Shown here in pieces: positions 1 through 6,877 of a DNA stretch of 22,987 bases. Source of the stretch: Candidatus Saccharimonadota bacterium (lineage in GTDB: Bacteria > Patescibacteriota > Saccharimonadia > Saccharimonadales > UBA10212). Position 1 is the first letter of the stretch. The number at the start of each line of letters is the position of its first letter. A model generated the notes under the pieces. That model ran no database searches. It was not told where the DNA came from and was given only the letters and a program-made list of their open reading frames with translations. A program made the translations under genes and the position numbers. The DNA lies in NCBI GenBank assembly GCA_028288985.1, contig JAQGHE010000020.1, forward strand, positions 1 through 22,987. Direction: 5' to 3'.

Positions 1-35
1 ATATTTTCCCCTTTTCCGCTCTTTTTGTTTATTAT

Positions 36-66
36 TTGACAATGTGATAAATGTCACGTGTAGTAT
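36..66 (+). promoter_or_regulatory. Candidate promoter pointing into the MFS gene 3' side
   Basis: A perfect TTGACA (36-41) is followed after 19 nt by TAGTAT (61-66). The spacing is longer than the usual 16-18 nt, which weakens the call. TGACA (37-41) and TGTCA (52-56) form a short inverted repeat that could be an operator. Downstream there is a small hairpin (GCTAAT at 142-147, ATTAGC at 153-158) and a purine-rich tract at 123-136, but no convincing ORF. Any transcript would run antisense into the end of the MFS gene. Confidence 0.25.
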
Positions 67-236
67 GCCTACCCCGCTGCATTAATTTAAATTAAATAGC
101 TGAACAAAAAGCGAACTAGACAGGGGGAGAGGAGAAGCCTGGCTAATGTATTATTAGCTTCTGCCTTACTTAGGGGTCATTGATCAGTAGAACGATTTAA
201 TTAAAACCATCGTGAATAACATGACTCGCAGCTTCC

Positions 237-1583
237 CTACTCTGCCGGTTCAGGAATTCTTTTAGGGTTTTGAATTATCAAATATGAAATTATGCCGGCA
301 CTGGCGGCCAGAGCAGCACAAAGGAGCATAGAAAATCTAAATACCTCGCCCTTCCCCATCAAACCCAGCAGCGCTACAACAACCAAGCCGGCCGTACGGG
401 ACACGGCATTGTTGATGCCAGAGGCGATACCGCTCTTTGTGTCATCTACGCTAGACATAACAGTCGCGGTCAAAGGGGCTACCATCATAACCAAACCAGC
501 CCCAAAGAGGATGACCCGAGGCAGCAACACCGTCAAATAACTATCACCCGGCCTATAATTAACCAGAAGCAGCATCCCGGCAGCAGATAGTAGCGGCCCG
601 ACAGTCATAAACATTCTAGGGCCGATCTTTTGGGATAGGGCGCCCATTCTTCTGGAGAGAGAAAGCATTAGGATTGTGACAGGCAGTAAACTTATTCCGG
701 CCTTAATGCTGGAATAGCCCATTTTAGTCTGGAGATAGATTACCAAGCTAAAAATAAAGCCGCCCAGAGCACCATACATAGCAAAGGTCATCAAATTAGC
801 CCCACTAAAATTACGCGAGCGAAAAAGCGATAAATCCACCATCGGGTCCTTAGCGGTTGATTCCCGCCATAAGAATAATCCGGCAAAGATGATCCCTGCG
901 ATTAACGGCACAATGGAAGTTAGCGCCCAGTGATTAATGGGCCCCTCTATAAGCCCATAGGTGATTCCGGCCAGTGATAGGGCTGTCAAAACAGCCCCGG
1001 GTAAATCTACGGTGCGCTTATGGCTGTCGCGCCCCTCTTCTACGTCTACGATGGTTAGGATGCAGCAGACGATAATTAGGGGCACGTTGATGTAAAATAC
1101 CCAGCGCCAGCTAGCCACATCGATCAGGTAGCCGCCCAGCAGCGGCCCGATTGCCGCGAACGACGCTGTCCAGGCCGACCATAAGCCAATGGCGGCGCCC
1201 CTCTCTTCTTTCGGAAAGTCGGTGTTGATTATAGCCAGGCCGCCAGGTATAAGCAGCGCGCCAAAGACCCCCTGCAAGGTTCTGAGCGCGATAAGCCATT
1301 CTTTACTGGGAGACAGACCGCAAGCCAGAGAGACTATCCCAAAGCCGATTAAACCTATTAAATATACCTTCTTCCGGCCGAAGATGTCGCCCAAGGAGCC
1401 GCCGATTAGAATTAAGGCTGCCAGGGTAAGCGCATAGCCATCCACTATCCACTGCAGTGACGAAAAACCGGCGTGAAAATCTGATGCTATATGCGGAAGC
1501 GCCAGGTTTACAACCGTCCCATCCAGGAGCGTTATACCGCTGCCGATAATAGTAGCCACCAGTGCTAGCTTTTTACCCTTCAT
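237..1583 (-). CDS. MFS multidrug exporter, DHA2 (EmrB/QacA-like) family
   Basis: A 448-aa integral membrane protein whose hydrophobic segments fit 14 transmembrane helices, the topology of the DHA2 drug:H+ antiporters. Helix 1 carries LDGTVVNLALP, the DHA2 signature. Loop 2-3 carries the MFS motif A (GDIFGRKK), and GPLLGGYL in helix 5 matches the antiporter motif C. The family exports cationic or lipophilic toxic compounds across the inner membrane; the substrate here cannot be told. The ATG at 1583 has no Shine-Dalgarno sequence, but TATTAT lies 7 nt upstream, suggesting a leaderless start. The gene begins 38 nt after the histidine kinase stop, so it may also be read from the two-component operon. 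The C-terminus is short and complete. Confidence 0.9.
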   Translation of the reverse strand: MKGKKLALVATIIGSGITLLDGTVVNLALPHIASDFHAGFSSLQWIVDGYALTLAALILIGGSLGDIFGRKKVYLIGLIGFGIVSLACGLSPSKEWLIALRTLQGVFGALLIPGGLAIINTDFPKEERGAAIGLWSAWTASFAAIGPLLGGYLIDVASWRWVFYINVPLIIVCCILTIVDVEEGRDSHKRTVDLPGAVLTALSLAGITYGLIEGPINHWALTSIVPLIAGIIFAGLFLWRESTAKDPMVDLSLFRSRNFSGANLMTFAMYGALGGFIFSLVIYLQTKMGYSSIKAGISLLPVTILMLSLSRRMGALSQKIGPRMFMTVGPLLSAAGMLLLVNYRPGDSYLTVLLPRVILFGAGLVMMVAPLTATVMSSVDDTKSGIASGINNAVSRTAGLVVVALLGLMGKGEVFRFSMLLCAALAASAGIISYLIIQNPKRIPEPAE

Positions 1584-1590
1584 ATAAGAA

Positions 1591-1607
1591 ATAATAGCAC
1601 TTAAGTG
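1591..1607 (-). promoter_or_regulatory. -10 box and palindrome upstream of the MFS gene
   Basis: On the minus strand TATTAT (1596-1591) lies 7 nt before the MFS ATG. A perfect 10-bp palindrome, CACTTAAGTG (1598-1607), sits immediately upstream, where a repressor would block polymerase. No good -35 is visible, which lowers confidence or implies an activator. The palindrome contains the CTTAAG core seen repeatedly next to the response regulator gene. Confidence 0.4.
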
Positions 1608-1621
1608 AGGGTGGAATTTAT

Positions 1622-2626
1622 TTAAGCACCAGGTAATCTGATGGTGAAGGTAGAGCCCTTGCCGGGTTGGCTTTTTACGGTAATTTCGCCGCCATGCTGC
1701 GTGATAATCTTATCGGCGATAGATAATCCCAAACCGTAGCCATTGCTGCCCTTTTTAGTCCGTGATGCTTCCGTCCGGTAAAAACGCTGGAAAATATGCG
1801 GTAAGTCGGAAGCTTTTATTCCGTCACCTTTATCCTTCACTGTTAAATAGGCCTGCTTCCCCCTAGCATAACCGCCTATTTCTATAACACTGCCTTCAGG
1901 GCTATATTTGATGGCATTATCCAGCAATATGCTGATGGCCTGAGACAGATTTTGCTTATCCGCCAGGACTTTAATATTGGGCGCTTTATCGTCTATTGAT
2001 ATACCTTTGGCCCGGGCTGTGTCTAGAACCGTGTTTATGGCCTCCATAGCCGCTTCATTCAGCGAAACCGGAGCAATGCTTAGGTTATGTGAATCATTGT
2101 AGGAAAGCTGCAGCAAGCCCTCTGAGAGACGGCTTAGCTTCTTTGCCTCATCCAGGTTGCTCCTGATGACTTCTTTGGCTTCCTGGACGCTAAGTTTTGG
2201 TTTTCGAAGCGCCACTTCGTTTCTGGCCTGTATAGCTGTTAGCGGCGTGCGAAGTTCATGCGAGGCATCGGATGTGAACCTGCTCTGGGCCTCTATAGAT
2301 TCCTCGATAGGCTCCAGACTCCTGCGGGCAAGGAAATAACTCAGGAAAGCGCCGGCAATCAGAGTTACCAGGTTTACAATAATCAATCTATTTAGTAGAA
2401 TTCCGCGCCCTTCCGCTATCCTATTTTCAAAAAAATGATCACGGACGCCCGAAACGCCATGCAGATCCATATAAGACTGCGGCGGCAGTTGCCTGCCCAA
2501 TTCGTGCCACGAAGTATTATAAAAGACTACGCTGAAGCCAATGCTCATCAGCATAATGACCGCCAAATAAGAGATGGTCAGGCGAAGAGTGTGCTTATCA
2601 AAGTGGTAGGGGTGGGCAGGATTCAT
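1622..2626 (-). CDS. Sensor histidine kinase, two-TM type
   Basis: A 334-aa membrane kinase that should autophosphorylate and pass phosphate to the regulator encoded just upstream. TM1 spans about 16-36, an extracytoplasmic loop about 37-78, and TM2 about 79-100. The HisKA H-box is SHELRTPLT with the phosphoacceptor His123. The HATPase_c domain shows the N-box (DNAIKYS, Asn237), G1 (DKGDG, 265-269) and G2 (GYGLGLSIA, 296-304). Only about 15 residues separate TM2 from the H-box helix, so a full HAMP domain appears to be missing. The sensor loop is only about 42 residues, fitting detection of a membrane signal. The start ATG overlaps the regulator stop as TAATG, implying translational coupling. 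The 3' neighbour is a drug exporter, a plausible target. Confidence 0.95.
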   Translation of the reverse strand: MNPAHPYHFDKHTLRLTISYLAVIMLMSIGFSVVFYNTSWHELGRQLPPQSYMDLHGVSGVRDHFFENRIAEGRGILLNRLIIVNLVTLIAGAFLSYFLARRSLEPIEESIEAQSRFTSDASHELRTPLTAIQARNEVALRKPKLSVQEAKEVIRSNLDEAKKLSRLSEGLLQLSYNDSHNLSIAPVSLNEAAMEAINTVLDTARAKGISIDDKAPNIKVLADKQNLSQAISILLDNAIKYSPEGSVIEIGGYARGKQAYLTVKDKGDGIKASDLPHIFQRFYRTEASRTKKGSNGYGLGLSIADKIITQHGGEITVKSQPGKGSTFTIRLPGA

Positions 2627-3300
2627 TAAGTTATGCCGATCTTGTAGCCGAAGCCTCTGACGGTGTGGATCAAATCAGTTTTAGGAAACGGCTTGTCGAT
2701 TTTATCGCGCAGGTATTTTATAAATACTTCCACTGTGTTTGGCAGTATGTCGGCATCAAAATCCCAGACGTGGGTGATAATGTTATTCTTGCTTAAAATC
2801 CGACCCTGGTTGCGCATCATATACTCTAAAAGGGCGTATTCCTTGCTGGAGAGTCTTATTGGCGTATCCGCTCTTTGGACTTCCTTAGTTATCGTGTTGA
2901 GAGATAAATCCCCCACCAGCAGAACCTCCGCCTTTTTTTCGTGAGGCCGGCGTAGCAGGGCTTTGACTCTGGCCAGTAATTCTTCGAACGAAAACGGCTT
3001 TACCATATAATCGTCAGCGCCTGTATTGAGTCCATTAACTTTATCGCTCAGCTGCCCTTTGGCCGTCAGCATCAATATCCGGGTGTGGATGGACGCTTCT
3101 CGCAGCTTGCGGGCAATCTGCACGCCGTCCATGCCCGGCAGCATCAGATCCAAAATAATCAAATCATAATCCTCAAATCTGGCAGAACTAAAGCCTTCTT
3201 CCCCATCATAAGCCACATCAACAGCGTAAGATTCCTGCTCTAGACCTTCTTTTATGGCATTGGCGATGGTGTGATCATCCTCAACAACTAAAATCCTCAT
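2626..3300 (-). CDS. OmpR/PhoB-family response regulator
   Basis: A 224-aa DNA-binding regulator. The receiver domain (1-115) has the acidic pair Asp8/Asp9, phosphoacceptor Asp51 (LIILDLMLPGMDG), Thr79 and Lys101 (KPFSFEELLAR). A winged-helix output domain follows at about 128-222, ending in the typical TVRGFGYK. All key receiver residues are present, so it should be phosphorylatable. It forms an operon with the overlapping histidine kinase gene. The start ATG has GGAGG 2 nt upstream, unusually close, and TATACT 7 nt upstream, so either a Shine-Dalgarno or a leaderless start is possible. Closest known relatives by eye are CiaR/CusR-like regulators; the target genes are not known. Confidence 0.95.
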   Translation of the reverse strand: MRILVVEDDHTIANAIKEGLEQESYAVDVAYDGEEGFSSARFEDYDLIILDLMLPGMDGVQIARKLREASIHTRILMLTAKGQLSDKVNGLNTGADDYMVKPFSFEELLARVKALLRRPHEKKAEVLLVGDLSLNTITKEVQRADTPIRLSSKEYALLEYMMRNQGRILSKNNIITHVWDFDADILPNTVEVFIKYLRDKIDKPFPKTDLIHTVRGFGYKIGIT

Positions 3301-3344
3301 AACCTCCAGTATAGTTGACGAATTCTTAAAATCGGCTGAAGTAT

Positions 3345-3373
3345 TTAACGAACAGCTTTAAGCAAATTATAAG
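3345..3373 (+). promoter_or_regulatory. Promoter for a small plus-strand transcript
   Basis: TTAACG (3345-3350), a 17-nt spacer and TATAAG (3368-3373) make a reasonable sigma-70-type promoter (4/6 and 5/6 matches to consensus). Predicted initiation is near 3380, giving a transcript of about 165 nt up to the terminator at 3514-3543. It diverges from the response regulator gene. Confidence 0.45.
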
Positions 3374-3444
3374 TGACCCGGTTTAGAGTAGGTATTACAA
3401 GCGGCTCATCCATCTGCTTGGACGGCAAATTAATTTAAGGGGGT

Positions 3445-3504
3445 ATGAGAAATGGGAAAAACGTAGGGGACACTTTAAGCTATACCTTAAGCGCAATAAG
3501 TTAG
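3445..3504 (+). CDS. Possible 19-aa microprotein
   Basis: A 19-codon ORF encoding MRNGKNVGDTLSYTLSAIS. Its ATG is preceded by a strong Shine-Dalgarno-like AAGGGGG. It lies between a promoter (3345-3373) and a perfect-stem terminator that begins 9 nt after the stop, so promoter, ribosome site, ORF and terminator form one tidy unit. No downstream plus-strand gene exists, so it is not a leader peptide for anything visible. I recognise no homologue. The alternative is a regulatory RNA of about 165 nt in which this ORF is incidental. Two TTAAGC repeats lie inside the ORF (3475-3480 and 3487-3492). Confidence 0.4.
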   Translation: MRNGKNVGDTLSYTLSAIS

Positions 3505-3513
3505 GGTGGAGTG

Positions 3514-3543
3514 AAACAAGCCGGCTTCTGCCGGCTTGTTTTT
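3514..3543. terminator. Bidirectional Rho-independent terminator
   Basis: A perfect 12-bp stem (3514-3525 pairing with 3530-3541) around a TTCT loop. On the plus strand it ends in TTGTTTTTAT. On the minus strand it ends in TTGTTTCAC, a weaker U tract. It begins 2 nt past the pilin-like gene stop and 9 nt past the 19-aa ORF stop, so it can end both convergent transcripts. Confidence 0.85.
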
Positions 3544-3545
3544 AT

Positions 3546-4196
3546 CTACTGCGCGGCAGTCGCTGTTTTGAGAGCGGCAGACAGCTGGCCGCCGAGGTTC
3601 AGCGCCTTTTCGTTATTAGCACTAAGGTTAAAGCAACCCTGCCCTGCGGTTCTGTAGGCTAGATAGAACTCCGGAAATTGTTTAATCAGCGTTCCGGTAG
3701 GATTGGATCTATCCGGATTGGCCGGGTACGTGACAATGGATCCGTTGGTCGGCGCTGTGTCTGTAGAGTATTGGCCGGTAGCCCTCGTAAGGTAACCCAG
3801 AGGGGCTACACTGTTTGAAGAGGCTGATTTAATGCTGCACATGCCTCCCTCTGCACTATCCAGCTCTTTGGTGGAGAAGAATGCCGTCGGATAAGCACCA
3901 AGAGTGTTTATGCCTGACCCGCTATAATCTACGGTTAAAATCTTATAGGTCAGATCCTTCAGCGTCACCGGGGCGGTAAACTGGATGCCAAATTCTGAGA
4001 TTTTTGTTTTTTTGGCGGTTACATTTTTATTATTGGGAGTGGCTAACACGGCGCCAGGATTAGGAGAGCCTTTATAGATAGAGTCCGCGGTCTTTCTGTG
4101 ATCATACACAAACCAGCCCGCACCGCAGATTGCCCCGATTACGGCTACGACAATGATGGATTCAACCATGCTGAAGCCTTTTTGGCTACGACTCAT
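3546..4196 (-). CDS. Type IV pilin-like / pseudopilin protein
   Basis: A 216-aa protein with a class III (prepilin) signal. A short basic leader, MSRSQKG, is followed by FSMVE, with cleavage expected between Gly7 and Phe8 and the conserved Glu at +5. A hydrophobic helix of about 22 residues follows. It would be processed by a prepilin peptidase and assembled in a type IV pilus or used as a minor pilin. The remaining 180 residues form a Ser/Thr/Asn-rich globular domain with two distal cysteines that may pair. An ATG two codons upstream (4202) is also open. I prefer 4196 because TATACT (4209-4204) lies 7 nt before it with TTGTTA 16 nt further up, and no Shine-Dalgarno serves either ATG. CPR cells commonly use type IV pili for host contact; that role is inferred here. 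Confidence 0.8.
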   Translation of the reverse strand: MSRSQKGFSMVESIIVVAVIGAICGAGWFVYDHRKTADSIYKGSPNPGAVLATPNNKNVTAKKTKISEFGIQFTAPVTLKDLTYKILTVDYSGSGINTLGAYPTAFFSTKELDSAEGGMCSIKSASSNSVAPLGYLTRATGQYSTDTAPTNGSIVTYPANPDRSNPTGTLIKQFPEFYLAYRTAGQGCFNLSANNEKALNLGGQLSAALKTATAAQ

Positions 4197-4203
4197 AAGC
4201 ATA

Positions 4204-4231
4204 AGTATAAATCGCTGGCGAAAATTAACAA
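4204..4231 (-). promoter_or_regulatory. Promoter of the pilin-like gene
   Basis: On the minus strand TTGTTA (4231-4226), a 16-nt spacer and TATACT (4209-4204). The -10 ends 7 nt before the ATG at 4196, predicting a leaderless mRNA and deciding the start. It lies between the 53-aa ORF stop and the pilin gene. Confidence 0.5.
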
Positions 4232-4238
4232 CTTATCG

Positions 4239-4400
4239 CTAACCTTGAGATTTCAGACTCAGGCTGATGGAGGCGGCTGTGGGCTGGGAAACGCAGGAGG
4301 CAGCGTACACCTGACGAGTGGCGGTAATATAATTGATAAAAACCAGAGCCAGCAGTACCAAAGCCGCTCCAAGAACCCTACCGGGAAGATGTTTTATCAT
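4239..4400 (-). CDS. Small secreted or membrane peptide, 53 aa
   Basis: A 53-codon ORF starting MIKHLPGRVLGAALVLLAL. It has a basic N-terminus, one hydrophobic segment (about 8-25) and a VYA-A site near residues 31-34 that fits signal peptidase I. Cleavage would release a roughly 20-residue Ser-rich peptide with a single Cys. There is no Shine-Dalgarno sequence; TATAAT lies 10 nt before the ATG, so a very short or absent leader is possible. It is placed between the ABC-2 permease gene (21 nt upstream) and the pilin-like gene, all on the same strand. It could be an exported peptide, a tiny membrane protein, or the remnant of a longer secreted protein. No family is recognised. Confidence 0.45.
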   Translation of the reverse strand: MIKHLPGRVLGAALVLLALVFINYITATRQVYAASCVSQPTAASISLSLKSQG

Positions 4401-4421
4401 GCTTAAACTTATTATAACCGA

Positions 4422-5177
4422 CTAATTAGCGTCGCGGCGAAGGAATAGGATCCAGGTGATCAGCCAGCCGACAACAAGGTACGCGCCAAACACGGCGGCG
4501 CCTCTGCCCGGTGACAAATGCCCCATATCTAGAGGCCCGTTATTGGAACCTTGAGTGCCTATTACTTGCGACAGCGCTGAAAATGGCAGGTATACCGCCT
4601 TATGCTTCAGTAGTAGGGTGAGCAAGGACTCTACCGTATTGGGGACAATAAGCATGAAAACAATAGCAAAAATTAAATTCCGGATCAGCGTGGCGAAAAG
4701 CAGACCGGCCAGCGCGAAGCCCACGACATAGAAGAGACCTTTGGTGATCACATCGGCTAAATTAAGATCCTGGTGCGGCAGCGGATGCCCTGCCAGATTG
4801 TGGCCGTAATTCATTAGCAGCAGGTTAATAGCCGTGGCGGCAATTGTCAGGACCAGAACATAGCCAAGGACAGCGAGAATCTTAGAAGCCAGCACTTTGC
4901 TGCGGCTATTGCTGGCCGTGAGCGTATAAAAAATGGTGTTATGGCGGTACTCATGGCCCATGAGGAGTATGGCGACTATGACCGCGAACAGCGAAATAAC
5001 AGGCATGGCCTGCAGAGCGTTATAGTTCAGAAAATTGCTATCAATGTGGCCGCTATACTTATAGCCCATAATCCAAAATGAAACGAAAGCCATAATTAGA
5101 ACAGCTATGCCCGTAAGGATATAGGTTGAGCGCACGGTTAAAAGTTTCCGCAGTTCTGCCTTTAATGCTGCTTTCAT
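4422..5177 (-). CDS. ABC-2 type exporter permease
   Basis: A 251-aa membrane protein with about six hydrophobic helices. It has an N-terminal cytoplasmic start typical of ABC-2 permeases (KAELRKLLTVRSTYIL) and a central stretch containing MGHEYRHNTIFYTL, characteristic of NatB/BcrB-like subunits. It should pair with the ATPase encoded just upstream to form an ATP-driven exporter in the cytoplasmic membrane. Its ATG overlaps the ATPase stop as ATGA, so the subunits are translationally coupled. Substrate unknown; relatives export peptides, antibiotics or sodium. Confidence 0.85.
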   Translation of the reverse strand: MKAALKAELRKLLTVRSTYILTGIAVLIMAFVSFWIMGYKYSGHIDSNFLNYNALQAMPVISLFAVIVAILLMGHEYRHNTIFYTLTASNSRSKVLASKILAVLGYVLVLTIAATAINLLLMNYGHNLAGHPLPHQDLNLADVITKGLFYVVGFALAGLLFATLIRNLIFAIVFMLIVPNTVESLLTLLLKHKAVYLPFSALSQVIGTQGSNNGPLDMGHLSPGRGAAVFGAYLVVGWLITWILFLRRDAN

Positions 5178-6094
5178 TGCTCGAGGTCCTTTGCTTTATA
5201 TTCCTGCGCTTCTTCGGTTAGGCCTAAGATCGCCTCTTCCAGCGAGGCCGATCGCTTTGTTAGTTCAAAGACGGTACTGCCGGCTTTGGCCGCCAGTTTG
5301 CCGATCGCATCCGTTTTTGACGTCACCACCGAAAGCCCGTCCTTTTCTTTTGTGAAACTTAGCCCGGCACCATCCAGTTCTTTTTCTAACTTAGCCAGAT
5401 TTTCAGCCCGTACAAAAACCGTGGTATCGGCATTTTTTGATAACAGTTCTTTGATCGGCGCAGTGGTAACCAGCCTGCCCTTTCCGATAACGACTACATT
5501 GTCCGCCATCTGAGCCATTTCGTTAAGTAAATGGCTGGAAATAAACACTCCATTACCTTTTTTGGCATAATCCCTGATAAATTCTCTCAGCCAGACAATA
5601 CCCTCGGGGTCCAAGCCGTTAGCCGGCTCATCCAGAATAAGGTATTTGGGGCTGCCAAGGAGAGCGGCGGCTATACCTAGCCGCTGGGACATGCCCAGTG
5701 AAAACTTCCCTGGGCCTTTTTTGGCCACATCAGCTAGACCTACGATGTCCAGAACTTCCGCAACCCGACTATCTGGTATGTTCCCTTCAGCGGCCAGCAC
5801 CTTCAGATGATTGCGCGCTGAACGGGTCGGGTGAAAAGCTTTTACCTCTAAAAGGGCCCCTACTATTTTTGAGGGCCGAGAATACTGGTGCAAGAGCTTC
5901 CCGTCAAAGTTAGTCTTTCCCTCCCCAATATCGAGCCCCAGCATCAATCTCATAGTTGTGGATTTACCGGCGCCGTTAGGGCCTACAAATCCGGTAACCT
6001 TCCCTAGCTCTACATTAAAAGAAATATCGTCTACGGCTGTTTTCTTATCGCGAAGTGATTTATATGTTTTGCCGAGGTGCTTTGCTTCGATCAT
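5174..6094 (-). CDS. ABC exporter ATP-binding protein
   Basis: A 306-aa ATPase of the NatA/BcrA/drug-exporter type. Counting from the ATG at 6094, it shows Walker A GPNGAGKST (38-46), signature FSLGMSQRL (131-139, a variant with LGMSQ), Walker B YLILDEP (151-157) and the H-loop SSH (186-188). A C-terminal accessory domain (about 215-306) is typical of ABC-2 exporter ATPases. An in-frame TTG at 6103 could extend it by three residues, but it overlaps the TATAAT and is unlikely. TATAAT lies 8 nt before the ATG with no Shine-Dalgarno sequence. It is the first gene of the exporter unit. Confidence 0.92.
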   Translation of the reverse strand: MIEAKHLGKTYKSLRDKKTAVDDISFNVELGKVTGFVGPNGAGKSTTMRLMLGLDIGEGKTNFDGKLLHQYSRPSKIVGALLEVKAFHPTRSARNHLKVLAAEGNIPDSRVAEVLDIVGLADVAKKGPGKFSLGMSQRLGIAAALLGSPKYLILDEPANGLDPEGIVWLREFIRDYAKKGNGVFISSHLLNEMAQMADNVVVIGKGRLVTTAPIKELLSKNADTTVFVRAENLAKLEKELDGAGLSFTKEKDGLSVVTSKTDAIGKLAAKAGSTVFELTKRSASLEEAILGLTEEAQEYKAKDLEQ

Positions 6095-6102
6095 TGGACT
6101 CA

Positions 6103-6108
6103 ATTATA
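6103..6108 (-). promoter_or_regulatory. -10 box of the ABC exporter operon
   Basis: A consensus TATAAT on the minus strand, 8 nt before the ATPase ATG, located between the DUF72 stop and the ATPase start. No clear -35 is visible. The spacing implies a leaderless or nearly leaderless transcript. Confidence 0.5.
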
Positions 6109-6118
6109 GCATTAGCTT

Positions 6119-6877
6119 TTACTGCCCAGCTAATAAAGCAGATAGATAGCGGGCATTCTCTATAGCCCTGGCACTCCTGTCATTGTTGAAGTAGCAATAT
6201 ACCCGGCTGCAGTCTCCGGCTTCTTTTTTTATAAAAGCCGCCCACTCATTTAGTTCTTTGTCAGTATAGGAAGACGCGTACAGTGTCTGGCTGCCATGGA
6301 AGCGGATGTAGGCAAAGTCGGCTGTAAACTCCCGGCTAGCCGGCCACATGTCCGGCGAGCTGTTGATAACACTAGCTATGTTATGAGCCCTCAGAAGTTC
6401 AAATATTTTATACGTAAACCAGCTGGCGTGGCGGAATTCCATAGCCAGCGGGAAAGGCATTTTGTAATTTTGCTCAGCCTTGGCGAACTGATGCGCCAAA
6501 TTCTCCACTTTCTCCTCTGACGCTTTGAAATTAGCAGGTAACTGTACTAAAACGACGCCCAGATTAGCTCTTAAGTGCTGTGCCCGTGAGCAAAATCTGT
6601 CTACGCCTTCATTGGTGCTCTCCTCCAGCTTCAGCCTTTTGATATGCGTCAAAAAACGGCTTAATTTAACCGAGAATAAAAAATCCCTGTGTACCTGCGC
6701 CCGCCAATTCTTGAAATTATCTTCGCTGGGCAGTCGGTAGAAGCTGTTATTTACTTCTACCGTTGGAAAATGCTGCGCGTAGTACTTCAGCTTCTCCCGA
6801 TCTGGCATATCCGCCGGATAGAATCGCTTGTCCCAATCCTTATAAATCCATCCCGAAGTGCCAACCAGGACTTTCAT
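6119..6877 (-). CDS. DUF72 (YecE-like) protein
   Basis: A 252-aa protein beginning MKVLVGTSGWIYKDW, the canonical DUF72 N-terminus. It continues with VEVNNSFYRLPS and AMEFRHASWF, both family hallmarks. The family has a TIM-barrel fold and no settled biochemical function. The open frame extends upstream, but the family start and a four-base ATGA overlap with the ligD stop fix the start at 6877. This makes it the third gene of the ku-ligD operon, translationally coupled to ligD. That suggests, but does not prove, a role connected with DNA repair. Confidence 0.9.
   Translation of the reverse strand: MKVLVGTSGWIYKDWDKRFYPADMPDREKLKYYAQHFPTVEVNNSFYRLPSEDNFKNWRAQVHRDFLFSVKLSRFLTHIKRLKLEESTNEGVDRFCSRAQHLRANLGVVLVQLPANFKASEEKVENLAHQFAKAEQNYKMPFPLAMEFRHASWFTYKIFELLRAHNIASVINSSPDMWPASREFTADFAYIRFHGSQTLYASSYTDKELNEWAAFIKKEAGDCSRVYCYFNNDRSARAIENARYLSALLAGQ

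Noticed and set aside
146..157. Three-codon ORF after AGGAG near the left edge
   Set aside because: Too short to support, and the bases are better explained as part of a small hairpin.
6095..6103. TTG start for the ABC ATPase
   Set aside because: The codon overlaps the TATAAT box, and the ATG three codons later has proper promoter spacing.
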